Positions 25,487 to 34,092 of a stretch of DNA of 64,000 nucleotides are shown one piece after another. Position 1 is the stretch's first letter, and each line of letters begins with the position of its first letter. The DNA comes from Salinibacterium sp. Its GTDB lineage: Bacteria; Actinomycetota; Actinomycetes; Actinomycetales; Microbacteriaceae. The stretch is from assembly GCA_019638845.1 (NCBI GenBank), contig JAHBSZ010000003.1:248001-312000 (forward strand), given 5' to 3'. Under the pieces are notes generated by a model. That model was not told the origin of the DNA and made no database searches. It saw only the letters and a list, made by a program, of their open reading frames with translations. Made by a program: the position numbers and the translations under genes.

Positions 25487-25645
25487 TGGTAAACGATTTG
25501 TTACCATCTCGCACCGATTATGAAATACATGGCGCAGTCAGCCCAGTACTGCTATACCGTTGTCTCATCATCGACCGTTCTCTAGGGAGCGGCGGGTGTG
25601 GCCTCGAATGTCGGGGCCAGATGAACGCTCCTGGAGGAGTTTTAA
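25487..25645 (+). promoter_or_regulatory. promoter and long leader of the cold-shock gene
   Basis: 159 bases between dnaE2 and csp. Candidate promoters are TTGTTA (25498-25503) with TATGAA (25519-25524), and TATACC (25553-25558). GGTAA..TTACC (25488-25505) is a small inverted repeat over the first. A leader of about 90-120 bases would be usual for cold-shock mRNAs; a strong GGAGGAG lies just before the start. Confidence 0.4.
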
Positions 25646-25849
25646 ATGGCATTAGGCACCGTCAAGTGGTTCAACGCGGAAAAGGGCTTTGGATTCATCG
25701 CCCCTGAGGATGGAAGTCCTGACGTGTTCGCCCACTACTCGGCTATCACGACGAGCGGCTACAAGTCACTCGACGAGAACCAGAAGGTCGAGTTCGACAT
25801 CACTCAGGGACCGAAGGGTCCCCAGGCGGAGAACATCCGCCCCCTCTGA
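25646..25849 (+). CDS. CspA-family cold-shock protein
   Basis: 67 residues, a single cold-shock domain. Binds single-stranded RNA and DNA and acts as an RNA chaperone. RNP1 (KGFGFI, residues 15-20) and RNP2 (VFAHYSAI, 28-35) are intact, as is the start [12 protein letters not shown] consensus GGAGGAG site lies seven bases before ATG 25646, much stronger than at most genes in the window, fitting high expression. A strong terminator follows 20 bases after the stop. Confidence 0.97.
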   Translation: MALGTVKWFNAEKGFGFIAPEDGSPDVFAHYSAITTSGYKSLDENQKVEFDITQGPKGPQAENIRPL

Positions 25850-25869
25850 TCTTGATAGTTCAGTAACGG

Positions 25870-25905
25870 AAACGCCCCGGCTCCCATGCCGGGGCGTTTT
25901 CTTGT
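25870..25905 (+). terminator. rho-independent terminator after csp
   Basis: AAACGCCCCGGC and GCCGGGGCGTTT form a perfect 12-bp stem with a TCCCAT loop, followed by TTCTTGTT. It may act on both strands between csp and the convergent helicase gene. Confidence 0.92.
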
Positions 25906-25933
25906 TCTCCTGCCGTTTCGCTCGGCATGAGGA

Positions 25934-27736
25934 CTAGCTCCGGATGCCCTTGCGCAGGTAGTCGATACGGGACTGCAATTGCGTAACCGTCGCTTGGGCG
26001 ACGGGCGGTCCTCCGCACACCCGGCGGAGTTCTGCGTGGATAAGCCCGTGCGGCTCGCTCGAGATCTTGGCGCGCATCCCCACGAGGGTATTGAGCAATT
26101 TCCGCTGCTCCTTGAGGTTGCGGTATAGCGCCGGTTGCTTCTCCTCCGTCTGATCGGAAGCGCGGGTTCGGGCGGCCGACCGCCGAGACTGGCGCTCTTG
26201 ACGACTCAGAAGCAGCTTCTTTACGTCCTCAGGTTCGAGAAGACCGGGAATCCCGATGAAGTCGAGTTCTTCCTCACTCTCGGGTGCTGCAGCGAAACCG
26301 AACTCTTCCTTCCCGAAGTACACGCGATCGAAGTTCGCGTCGGATTCGAGAGCTTCCCAGAGGAACTCGTCAGTGAGTTCCTCGCTCGTCGCCTCCTCGC
26401 GATTCTCTTGTTCCAACAACCCGTCATCGAGCAGTTGATCGTCGTTCTGCTTGCGATCGATGGCGTGGTCGCGTTCCAGTTCGAGAAGCCCGGCGAGCCC
26501 GACAAGGGCAGGCACACTGGGCAAGAAGATCGAGGCCGTCTCGCCTCGTCGTCGCGCGCGCACGAAGCGCCCTACCGCCTGGGCAAAGAACAGCGGGGTG
26601 GACGCCGACGTGGCATAGACGCCGACCGCGAGCCGCGGTACGTCGACGCCCTCCGATACCATGCGCACGGCGACCATCCAGCGCTGCTCCCCTGCGGCGA
26701 AGCTCTCGATGCGAGCCGAGGCTTGCTTCTCGTCGGAGAGAACGATGGTCGCGGGTTCGCCCGTGATGTCGCGCAGCAGCTTCGCGTAAGCCCGGGCGGA
26801 TTGCTGATCGGTAGCGATCACGAGCCCGCCAGCATCCGGGAGCGAATGGCGCACCTCGGTCAGCCTGCGGTCAGCCGCGCGCAGTACCGCTGACATCCAT
26901 TCGCCCTTGGGGTCGAGAGCTGTGCGCCACGCTTGTGCAGTGACATCCTTGGTGTCTGGTTCGCCGAGCCGTGCTTCCATCTCGTCACCCATGCGTGTGC
27001 GCCAGCGCATCTTGCCCGCATACGACATGAAGATGACGGGCCGGACCACACCGTCGGAGAGCGCGCGACCGTAGCCGTAGTTGTAGTCGGTGACTGACGT
27101 GCGGATGCCCTTCTCGTCGGGCGCGTAGGTGACGAACGGTATCGGGGCGAGGTCACTGCGGAACGGGGTTCCTGTGAGTGACAGCCGCCGAGTGGCAGGG
27201 CCGAATGCTTCGCGGATCGCATCCCCCCAGCTCAGAGCGTCGCCACCGTGGTGAACTTCATCGAGAATCACCAGAGTGCGAGCAGACTCGGTGATCTCGC
27301 GGTGCAGGGATGCGCGTACCGCAACCTGAGCATAGGTGACGGCCATGCCGTGAAACCGTCGCCCGCCATACCCATCGCCGTTCGAGTACTCGGGATTGAG
27401 GCGCAGGCCCACCTTGTGCGCGGCATCAGCCCATTGTCGTTTGAGGTGATCCGTGGGCGCTACGACGGTGACCCGGTCGATGACCTTTCGTGCGATGAGT
27501 TCGACCGCGAGCCGCAGCGCGAAGGTCGTCTTTCCTGCACCAGGAGTTGCCGCGGCGAGGAAGTCGCGCGGTTCGCGGAGAAAGTACTGATCGAGCGCTT
27601 CGGCCTGCCACGCCCGCAACTTGTCAGCGGTACCGCGTGCGGCGCGCTCGGGGTATGACGGTGAGAGGTGTTCGGCCGCGAAGGTTCCGACGCTCGGTGT
27701 GAACACATTCGTGCCGGTTGGGGGGACAGTGCTCAC
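25934..27736 (-). CDS. DEAD/DEAH-box superfamily 2 helicase
   Basis: 600 residues. SF2 motifs in order: Walker A ATPGAGKTTFA (about 63), Ia VVAPTDHLKRQW, II LDEVHHGGDA (DEVH type, about 157), III LTGTPFR (about 187), V RMVSEGVDVPRLA (about 355) and VI QAVGRFVRARR (about 385). A Q-like LRAWQAEALDQYF precedes motif I. The C-terminal 200 residues (acidic segment, then SRQERQSRRSAARTR and a helical end) are not assignable. It resembles actinobacterial ResIII-type helicases of unknown role in DNA metabolism. GTG 27736 has TAAAGT eight bases upstream. Confidence 0.92.
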   Translation of the reverse strand: MSTVPPTGTNVFTPSVGTFAAEHLSPSYPERAARGTADKLRAWQAEALDQYFLREPRDFLAAATPGAGKTTFALRLAVELIARKVIDRVTVVAPTDHLKRQWADAAHKVGLRLNPEYSNGDGYGGRRFHGMAVTYAQVAVRASLHREITESARTLVILDEVHHGGDALSWGDAIREAFGPATRRLSLTGTPFRSDLAPIPFVTYAPDEKGIRTSVTDYNYGYGRALSDGVVRPVIFMSYAGKMRWRTRMGDEMEARLGEPDTKDVTAQAWRTALDPKGEWMSAVLRAADRRLTEVRHSLPDAGGLVIATDQQSARAYAKLLRDITGEPATIVLSDEKQASARIESFAAGEQRWMVAVRMVSEGVDVPRLAVGVYATSASTPLFFAQAVGRFVRARRRGETASIFLPSVPALVGLAGLLELERDHAIDRKQNDDQLLDDGLLEQENREEATSEELTDEFLWEALESDANFDRVYFGKEEFGFAAAPESEEELDFIGIPGLLEPEDVKKLLLSRQERQSRRSAARTRASDQTEEKQPALYRNLKEQRKLLNTLVGMRAKISSEPHGLIHAELRRVCGGPPVAQATVTQLQSRIDYLRKGIRS

Positions 27737-27744
27737 TTGAGAAG

Positions 27745-27750
27745 ACTTTA
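27745..27750 (-). promoter_or_regulatory. -10 element of the SF2 helicase gene
   Basis: TAAAGT on the minus strand, eight bases before GTG 27736, just after the end of dinB. Confidence 0.4.
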
Positions 27751-27781
27751 CCGGAGAGCCCCGACACTCCGTCGCCTACGT

Positions 27782-29029
27782 TCAGTCGCGCTGCCCCAAC
27801 CGCGGGCGGTCATGGGCACGATGGCCCAGGAGACGGGCTGGTGTTACTGCTCCGCGCCCGAACTTCGCGCTCGCGGCATCCATCGCCCCTTCAGCGTCGC
27901 GCCAGCCCTCGGACTCATCCCAGAGGCCGAGGCGAGCGCGGGAGGCATCGTGGAGCTGTTCAGCACGGACTCCTACCAAGCGGATGGGTGCATCGTGCTT
28001 GCCGAGGGCATCGTAGATCTCGCAAACCTCCTCGTAGATCTTTCGACCGAGGTCTGTCGGTTCCGGGAGCGTCCGAGATCGGGTGATGGTGGTGAAATCG
28101 CCGAAGCGCAGTTTGAGAACGACCGTACGACCGACAAGGGCAGCCTTGCGCAGCCGTACCGCCACCATGTTCGACATTCGCAGCAGTTCGGTGCGGATTA
28201 CCGCGGGATCGGTGATGTTCGTCTCGAAGGTGAGTTCGTGCCCCACGCTCTTCTCTTCCGCACGGGCGTGAACCGATCGTGGGTCGATCCCCCAGGCAAG
28301 ATCGTGCAAACGGTCGGCACCCGCCTCCCCCACCGCCGTGAGGAGAGTCGCCCGCGAAGCACGAGCGACGTCCCCGATGGTGTGCAACCCGCGGGCCCGC
28401 AAAGTCTCTTCGGTTTTGCCCCCGACTCCCCACAGTTTGGCGATGGGCAGCGGATGCAGCAGGGAGATCGTCTCGTCGGCGGGCACGACAAGCAAGCCGT
28501 CGGGTTTGGAGAGTCCAGAGGCAAGCTTTGCGACGAACTTTGTCGAGGCGGCGCCGACCGAACAGACCAAGCCAGTCTCCGCCCGGACCCGACTTCTGAT
28601 GAGCTCGGCTACCCGCAATGGTGAGCCGAAGACCGTGCGAGCACCTGCGACATCGAGGAAGGCCTCATCGATTCCCAAACGTTCCACGAGGGGTGTGACC
28701 TCGTCAAAGATCGTCATCACCATCGAGGAGAAATGCTGGTAGCGCTCAAAGTGCGGCTCAAGCACGATCGCATCAGGACAGCGCCGCAGCGCGATAGCCA
28801 TGGGCAGCGCCGAGTTCACACCGAATTTGCGTGCCTCGTAGGTCGCGGCCGTGACAATCGATCGGGCAGAGCGATGACCGACGATGACAGGTTTGCCGAT
28901 GAGCTCCGGATGATCGAGCAACTCAACTGAGGCGAAGAACGCGTCCATATCGACGTGCAAGATGGTTGCCGTCGAATCGTCGACGCCGGGGCGTGTGACG
29001 TAGCGGCTAGTGCCGTCCTGCTTGCCCAT
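27782..29029 (-). CDS. dinB: DNA polymerase IV
   Basis: 415 residues. Y-family translesion polymerase. Catalytic motifs are intact, unlike ImuB: ILHVDMDAFFASVE (residues about 23-36) and RLGIDEAFLDV (about 115). The little-finger region (VGHELTFETNITD, TRSRTLPEPTD) is present. ATG 29029 is preceded by GGGAGGA seven bases upstream, which settles the start against an in-frame ATG at 29053. No LexA box was found before it, so it seems not to be SOS-controlled like the imu operon. The helicase gene follows 45 bases downstream on the same strand. Confidence 0.95.
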   Translation of the reverse strand: MGKQDGTSRYVTRPGVDDSTATILHVDMDAFFASVELLDHPELIGKPVIVGHRSARSIVTAATYEARKFGVNSALPMAIALRRCPDAIVLEPHFERYQHFSSMVMTIFDEVTPLVERLGIDEAFLDVAGARTVFGSPLRVAELIRSRVRAETGLVCSVGAASTKFVAKLASGLSKPDGLLVVPADETISLLHPLPIAKLWGVGGKTEETLRARGLHTIGDVARASRATLLTAVGEAGADRLHDLAWGIDPRSVHARAEEKSVGHELTFETNITDPAVIRTELLRMSNMVAVRLRKAALVGRTVVLKLRFGDFTTITRSRTLPEPTDLGRKIYEEVCEIYDALGKHDAPIRLVGVRAEQLHDASRARLGLWDESEGWRDAEGAMDAASAKFGRGAVTPARLLGHRAHDRPRLGQRD

Positions 29030-29054
29030 GCGGCAATCCTCCCACTCGCACATG

Positions 29055-29090
29055 ACAAAGGCGGGCGTCCCGAGGAACGCCCGCCTTTGT
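29055..29090 (-). terminator. terminator after the first GlsB-type gene
   Basis: ACAAAGGCGGGCGT and its exact complement form a perfect 14-bp stem with an 8-base loop. It separates the GlsB-type gene from dinB on the minus strand. Confidence 0.88.
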
Positions 29091-29100
29091 GAAGCGAGTG

Positions 29101-29367
29101 CTACTTGCGACGGCGGAAGATGAGTCCGAACACAAAGAGGACGATGAGAGCACCCACAATTGCGGCCACCCACGATTGCCAAGCCCAGAACCCGTTCGCG
29201 CCATAGATGTCGACACCCGGAAGGATGAGGCTCGCAATCCATCCGCCGAGGTTTGCGCCGATGACACCAATCACGATTGTCAGGAACCAGCCCACCTTCT
29301 TGCGCAGGATGAGCTTGGCAATGACGCCCGCGATGATGCCCAGGATGATGAACGAAAAGAATCCCAT
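29101..29367 (-). CDS. GlsB/YeaQ/YmgE family stress membrane protein
   Basis: 88 residues with three hydrophobic segments and the family's glycine-rich pattern: FIILGIIAGVIAKLIL, GWFLTIVIGVIGANLGGWIASLIL, WVAAIVGALIVLFVFGLIF, ending in RRRK. Transglycosylase-associated (Tag) proteins of this family are induced by stress in several bacteria; the biochemical role is unknown. A paralog lies upstream at 29498-29764, each followed by its own terminator, so they are separately transcribed. Confidence 0.93.
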   Translation of the reverse strand: MGFFSFIILGIIAGVIAKLILRKKVGWFLTIVIGVIGANLGGWIASLILPGVDIYGANGFWAWQSWVAAIVGALIVLFVFGLIFRRRK

Positions 29368-29451
29368 GTGGATACTCCCAGTGTGATGGTGGCGCCCATC
29401 GCGGCTGCGACGTGCGGATCCAGTCTGGCAGCACGGATGCGCCTAGTTACA

Positions 29452-29487
29452 CAGAAGGGCGGCGCGCCGTAGCGCGTCGCCCTTCTG
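29452..29487 (-). terminator. terminator after the second GlsB-type gene
   Basis: CAGAAGGGCGGCGCGC and GCGCGTCGCCCTTCTG form a 16-bp stem with one wobble pair and a CGTA loop, 11 bases past the stop. Confidence 0.85.
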
Positions 29488-29497
29488 GAGTCGGCGG

Positions 29498-29764
29498 CTA
29501 AGCCCGGCGACTACCGCGTGTCACGAGGCCGTAGATCAGAAGTACGATGATCGCTCCCCCGATGGCGAGCAGCCAGGTCGTAATGTCGAAGAATCCTCCG
29601 AGTCCCACGTTAAAGAGGACGCTCCCAAGGAACCCTCCCAACAATGCCCCCACGACACCCAGAATCAGCGTGATGATCCACCCGCCACCCTGTGTGCCTG
29701 GCAATATGGCCTTCGCGATAGCTCCAGCAACTAGCCCTAGTACGATCCAGCCGATGATTCCCAT
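29498..29764 (-). CDS. GlsB/YeaQ/YmgE family stress membrane protein (paralog)
   Basis: 88 residues, same length and topology as the protein at 29101-29367: GIIGWIVLGLVAGAIAKAILPG, WIITLILGVVGALLGGFLGSVLF, TWLLAIGGAIIVLLIYGLV, then a basic end. This copy has the PGTQGGGWI motif of canonical family members and is preceded by GTAGGAGGTCG, a strong ribosome-binding site. The duplication with separate terminators suggests different regulation of the two copies. Confidence 0.94.
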   Translation of the reverse strand: MGIIGWIVLGLVAGAIAKAILPGTQGGGWIITLILGVVGALLGGFLGSVLFNVGLGGFFDITTWLLAIGGAIIVLLIYGLVTRGSRRA

Positions 29765-29912
29765 AACGACCTCCTACTGGTTGTGTTGAGCGGCACCGGG
29801 TCTCGATGCCCCATTCATACAATCACAAGCTTTTATCGAGTGGTATGAGGGTGTGGCGATCAAAAGCCGTGTTGGGTATGTGCAACGGCGAAAAGTGAGT
29901 GATGCTGGATAC

Positions 29913-30674
29913 ATGGCACAGCAGCATCCGTGGAGCAGGTTCGTCGCCATTGGTGACTCATTCACCGAGGGCATCGGTGACCCAGAGCCTGAGCTTCCCG
30001 GTGGACACCGCGGTTGGGCAGACCGCGTCGCCGAGGTGCTCGCGGCCCAGACCGATGACTTCGCCTACGCCAACCTCGCCATCCGCGGCCGGCTCTTGCA
30101 ACAGATCTCAGATGAGCAGGTGGATGCAGCCCTCGAGCTGAAACCCGACCTCATCACAGTTTCGGCAGGAGGAAACGACATCATCCGGCCCGGTACCGAC
30201 CCCGATGACATCTCGCAGCGTTTCGAGTCGATGATCGAACGCCTTCGTCGAGATGATGCCACCGTGCTCATGTTCAACGGGCCCGACATCGGAATGACCC
30301 CAGTTCTCAACCGAGTCCGAGGCAAGGTGGCGATCTACAACGAGAATCTGCGCGCGATCGCCCAGCGGCACGACTGCATCGTGGCCGACATGTGGGCCCT
30401 ACGGGAGCTTGCTGATCCTCGGATGTGGGCGCCCGACCGGCTGCACTTCTCTCCGATTGGGCACAGCACCGTCGCGGCGATGGTGCTCGACGCTCTCGCC
30501 GTTGACCACGCACTCGAGCCGTTCTTTGCGGAACCGTTGCCCCCGCGCCGTTGGCGGGAGGCCCGCGCCGAAGACCTCGGCTGGGCGCGCGAATTCCTCG
30601 TGCCTTGGGTGCTCAGGCGCGTTCGTCACCAGTCATCCGGGGATGCGGTGACCCCGAAACGACCGAACTACTGA
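29913..30674 (+). CDS. SGNH/GDSL hydrolase
   Basis: 253 residues from ATG 29913. A catalytically complete SGNH hydrolase: block I FVAIGDSFTEGIGDP (Ser17), block II with the oxyanion Gly (NLAIRGR), block III SAGGNDII (Asn), and block V PDRLHFSPIGHS with the catalytic Asp and His. No signal peptide is seen, so it is probably a cytoplasmic esterase or lipase of unknown substrate. In-frame starts at 29853 and 29895 are possible, but residues before MAQQHPWSRF are not family-like. It converges on the desaturase gene. Confidence 0.9.
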   Translation: MAQQHPWSRFVAIGDSFTEGIGDPEPELPGGHRGWADRVAEVLAAQTDDFAYANLAIRGRLLQQISDEQVDAALELKPDLITVSAGGNDIIRPGTDPDDISQRFESMIERLRRDDATVLMFNGPDIGMTPVLNRVRGKVAIYNENLRAIAQRHDCIVADMWALRELADPRMWAPDRLHFSPIGHSTVAAMVLDALAVDHALEPFFAEPLPPRRWREARAEDLGWAREFLVPWVLRRVRHQSSGDAVTPKRPNY

Positions 30675-30684
30675 CTGTAGGTGC

Positions 30685-31797
30685 CTAGCTGATGCCGGCG
30701 TAGCCGGTACGGCCTGCAGCGGGGCAGTCGAACGGATCCGTCGAGCGGCCAACCTCGTTGAGGTAGCGCACGACCGCAGCGTAGGCCGATCCAAGGCCAA
30801 CCGAGGTGTACTCGATTCCGCGGGACTCACAGTATTCCCGCGTGATCTCGCCTGCGCGTCGAAGGTGCGGACGGGGCATGCTCGGGAAGAGATGATGCTC
30901 GATCTGGTAGTTGAGCCCGCCCATGAAGTGGTTCATGACGTGCCCACCCTTGATGTTGCGGCTCGTGAGCACCTGGCGACGGAGGAAGTCGACCTTGGAG
31001 TCCCTGGGCAAGATCGGCATCCCGATGTGATTCGGGGCGAAGGAGGCACCCATGTAGAGGCCGAAGATCGCGAGCTGAACGCCGAGGAAGGCGAACGCCA
31101 TGCCGAGTGGCATGAAGGTGAACAACACAGTGACGTAGGCGACGTTTCGCACGGTCAGCAGCACGATCTCAAGTGCACGCTTGTCGACCTTGCCTTTGGA
31201 GAAGACGGTCAGGAACGCGTGACGGTGGAGGTTGATCCCCTCGAGAAGCAAAACCGGGAAGAACAAGTAACCCTGCTTCTTCGCGAGCAGTCGCGAGATG
31301 CCCGTAAGGCCGCGTGCTTCTTGCTCCTGGAAGATGATGAAATCCGTCTCCACGTCGGGGTCTTTGTCGACGGTGTTCGGGTTGCTGTGGTGACGGGTGT
31401 GCTTGCTCATCCACCACGAGTAGCTGATGCCGACAACCAGGTCGGCCATGATGCGCCCGGAAAAGTCGTTTGCTTTGCCGGAAGCAAATACCTGGCGGTG
31501 CGCGAACTCGTGGGTGATGAAGGCGTACTGGGTGAAGAGAATCCCGAGGGCGGCAGCGATCAGCAGCAAGTACCACGTGTCGTGAAGAAGCGCGAAGCCG
31601 AACCATGCCGCCACCATTGCCGTCGTGATCACGGCGAAGGTGATCCCGTAGAAGCGCTTACGCCGACGAAGCAGACCCGCATCACGAATCGTGTGCATCA
31701 AGGCAGCGAACTCGGAAAGCGGGTTCGCAAGGCCGCGCGGGCCAGTCTTGATGATCCCACTCGGAGATAGACGGGAGGATTCGGCAGCAGTAGTCAC
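30685..31797 (-). CDS. membrane fatty acid desaturase
   Basis: 370 residues. Di-iron acyl desaturase with the three His boxes: HEFAHRQ (about 122), KHTRHHSNPNTVD (about 160) and YQIEHHLFPSMP (about 305), the last of the QxxHH type. Four hydrophobic stretches surround them (for example GITFAVITTAMVAAWFGFALL). It introduces double bonds into membrane fatty acids and so tunes fluidity, useful in a cold-living organism (inference). The regiospecificity cannot be told. Start GTG 31797. The 100 bases upstream show no clear promoter. Confidence 0.93.
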   Translation of the reverse strand: MTTAAESSRLSPSGIIKTGPRGLANPLSEFAALMHTIRDAGLLRRRKRFYGITFAVITTAMVAAWFGFALLHDTWYLLLIAAALGILFTQYAFITHEFAHRQVFASGKANDFSGRIMADLVVGISYSWWMSKHTRHHSNPNTVDKDPDVETDFIIFQEQEARGLTGISRLLAKKQGYLFFPVLLLEGINLHRHAFLTVFSKGKVDKRALEIVLLTVRNVAYVTVLFTFMPLGMAFAFLGVQLAIFGLYMGASFAPNHIGMPILPRDSKVDFLRRQVLTSRNIKGGHVMNHFMGGLNYQIEHHLFPSMPRPHLRRAGEITREYCESRGIEYTSVGLGSAYAAVVRYLNEVGRSTDPFDCPAAGRTGYAGIS

Positions 31798-31897
31798 GTG
31801 GCCTCAAAGGTCGAATGACTTCACAGCCACAGCAGTTTGAGCAGGTGCTCGAGATAGGGCAAGCGTAGCGGTCGACGCTGGGAACCTCCCGCGACTC

Positions 31898-33124
31898 TCA
31901 GAAGAGTTCGACAGGATTCGTCAATCGCCACCATGGTCCTGGGTCGTCGATAGTCGCCGAGAGCGTCAACGGAACCGTGATCGTGCGCGTTCCTACAGTG
32001 AATACAAGGCGGCCCACGGTGCTTCCCTTTTCAGCAAGATGGAGCTGATCAACGGTGATATCGACGGTCACCGGAGTTGCTGACCAGACCGCGATCGTGG
32101 CGTCGTGGGCCGCAACCGCGGTTGCGGCATCCCCCCACGGCGTTTCGTACTGCGCGAACTCGGTGCCCGCTGTGGTGAGGGTGACTTCGGTGAAACCAGC
32201 ATCAACCTCCGCGAGCAAAGACCGAATCGCCGCGTCGATTGTGGCGTGATCGGGGCCTCCCAGAACTACCCCGACGATGGTGATTACCGTCGACCCGACG
32301 GTGTGATCCTGCGAAAACAGTAAGCACGATCCCGCTTCGTCGAGGGTTCCGGTCTTGATGCCGTCCACGCCGTCGACGCCCAGTAGACCGTTGCGATTCT
32401 CGATTGTGCCGATCTCGGGCACGAACATGGATTGAGTCGAGACAATTTCTGCGATCACGGGGTTCGCCTCCGCGAGCTTCCCGATCTCGATGAGATCGCC
32501 GACCGTACTGCGGTTGTTGGGCGAAACTCCGGTGGGTTCGTCGATTGACGTGTTCGTGAGACCGTGCCGTGCGAGCCAGCTCCGCGCGGCATCCACGAAT
32601 GCGGCCTCGGAGCCATACCCCCACGAAGCGAGCGATTCTGCGTAGTTGTTCGCCGACTCCATGAGCATGACGTTCATGACGTTACGTTGAGTCATCACCT
32701 GCCCCGGGTAGACCCACTCCACGACTCCCCCGTCGGCGAGTTGTGCATCGTAGAAGCCCTGATCGATGTCACCGAATGTCACATTCGGGCCGGTCTCCCC
32801 CAGCGCGAGCGGGTGGGCATCGAGAACAACCAGCGCAGTGATGATCTTGGAGATCGACGCGATCGGGAGTGGTTCAGTGCTACCCGCGCTGGCGAGAACA
32901 CCCGGATACCCGACCGCTCCGACGCCGGACGCACCATAGGCCGGGAATCCGACTACCGGTGCAACCGCCGCCGGTGGCGTATACGCCTCGACTGTCGGGT
33001 CGATCGGCTGGATGGGGGCGAGAAGGGTGAGCGGCAGGTAGAACAGGGTCGCAAGAACGGCGAGACCCCCGGTGGCTACCACTATCCTCCGGCGCCGATA
33101 GATCTGGCGACGAGTCAAAGGCAC
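31898..33124 (-). CDS. dacC: D-alanyl-D-alanine carboxypeptidase (penicillin-binding protein)
   Basis: 408 residues. An N-terminal signal anchor (IVVATGGLAVLATLFYLPLTLLAP, 14-37) precedes a serine peptidase domain with all three active-site motifs: SISK (90-93), SAN (157-159) and KTG (257-259 in DGIKTGTLDE). Removes the terminal D-Ala of peptidoglycan stem peptides outside the membrane, limiting cross-linking. A C-terminal beta domain follows (about 315-408). GTG 33124 has TAAGCT at leaderless spacing. The symbol follows the general family name. It is divergent from the kinase gene. Confidence 0.93.
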   Translation of the reverse strand: MPLTRRQIYRRRRIVVATGGLAVLATLFYLPLTLLAPIQPIDPTVEAYTPPAAVAPVVGFPAYGASGVGAVGYPGVLASAGSTEPLPIASISKIITALVVLDAHPLALGETGPNVTFGDIDQGFYDAQLADGGVVEWVYPGQVMTQRNVMNVMLMESANNYAESLASWGYGSEAAFVDAARSWLARHGLTNTSIDEPTGVSPNNRSTVGDLIEIGKLAEANPVIAEIVSTQSMFVPEIGTIENRNGLLGVDGVDGIKTGTLDEAGSCLLFSQDHTVGSTVITIVGVVLGGPDHATIDAAIRSLLAEVDAGFTEVTLTTAGTEFAQYETPWGDAATAVAAHDATIAVWSATPVTVDITVDQLHLAEKGSTVGRLVFTVGTRTITVPLTLSATIDDPGPWWRLTNPVELF

Positions 33125-33130
33125 TCCGCA

Positions 33131-33136
33131 AGCTTA
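33131..33136 (-). promoter_or_regulatory. -10 element of the D,D-carboxypeptidase gene
   Basis: TAAGCT on the minus strand, six bases before GTG 33124. Confidence 0.45.
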
Positions 33137-33165
33137 ACCACGGCGTGCTTCGAGGTAGCACGGCA

Positions 33166-33171
33166 TAGTGT
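33166..33171 (+). promoter_or_regulatory. -10 element of the APH(6)-like kinase gene
   Basis: TAGTGT six bases before ATG 33178. Confidence 0.45.
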
Positions 33172-33177
33172 CTTCCC

Positions 33178-34092
33178 ATGGAAATGGGACCGTTCGACGC
33201 GGCGGCTATCGATGCATACCCGTCCCGAACTGTCTGGAATGCCGCGGCAGCAGACCTCGTTGGGACCATGCTCGCGCGGTGGAACCTGACGGCGGACCAG
33301 GCGTTCGTGAGTAGCGGACCGGCCTCAGTGCTCCGGGTCATAACAGCGGACGGGTCGAGTGCGGTGCTCAAGGTGGGCTTTCCGCACCCGGAGGGCGTGT
33401 GGGAGGCCGTTGCCCTCGAGGCGTGGGGGTCGGCATGCGCGCCCACGGTATTCCGGCAGGATGCCGAGACCTGGGCGCTTCTCCTCGAAGACGTTGAGCC
33501 GGGAATTCCGTTGGTGCGGTACCACGTTCCGGCGAGGAGTTCTCTGCGCTCGGCGGCACAGTTGTACAAGACACTCTCGACCAGGCCCGTACCCGACGGC
33601 ATTCCAACCCTCGTCGAAACAGTCCAGCCGTTCCTCGACAAGGCGCTGTCACGGCTCCGACACCACCTCCCTCTGCTCGGCGACAACGGCGATGTGTTGC
33701 GTGCCGGTCTAGAGGTCCTGGCGGAACTGCTCGAACGTCAACCCGTCGAGTTGTTCCTGCACGGCGATTTCGCTCCGGGAAACATCATCAGCAGCACGGC
33801 AGGCTGGCGGGCCATCGACCCCAAACCGATGCGCGGGGACCCGGCGTTCGATCTCTGGCCGCTCGTGAGCCAACTCGGCTCCCCCTGGCGTGATGCACAA
33901 CCCGAACGGATCCTTGCGGAGCAACTTCAGTTCGTCGCCGAATTGGCCGGTATCGAGGTCCGGCGCGCGGCGCGATGGGGATTCGCTCGTGCCGCGCTCA
34001 CCCTGAGCTGGTTCCTCGACGAACAGGATGCCCGCGCCGCGCTTGTGGCCTTGCGTGAAGCCAAGGCGTGGCGGGCGGTCAGCGGCGCCTGA
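33178..34092 (+). CDS. APH(6)/hydroxyurea kinase family phosphotransferase
   Basis: 304 residues. Aminoglycoside phosphotransferase fold of the APH(6)/hydroxyurea type (StrB-like). The catalytic loop is FLHGDFAPGNIIS (about 193-205, the Brenner HxD....N motif) and the metal-binding segment is RAIDPKPMRGDPAFDLW (about 211-227). The nucleotide-binding Lys is in SAVLKVGFPHPEG (about 64). Relatives phosphorylate streptomycin at O6, but many chromosomal members have unknown substrates, so resistance is not implied. Its 3' end overlaps the convergent rRNA methyltransferase by 14 bases. Confidence 0.87.
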   Translation: MEMGPFDAAAIDAYPSRTVWNAAAADLVGTMLARWNLTADQAFVSSGPASVLRVITADGSSAVLKVGFPHPEGVWEAVALEAWGSACAPTVFRQDAETWALLLEDVEPGIPLVRYHVPARSSLRSAAQLYKTLSTRPVPDGIPTLVETVQPFLDKALSRLRHHLPLLGDNGDVLRAGLEVLAELLERQPVELFLHGDFAPGNIISSTAGWRAIDPKPMRGDPAFDLWPLVSQLGSPWRDAQPERILAEQLQFVAELAGIEVRRAARWGFARAALTLSWFLDEQDARAALVALREAKAWRAVSGA

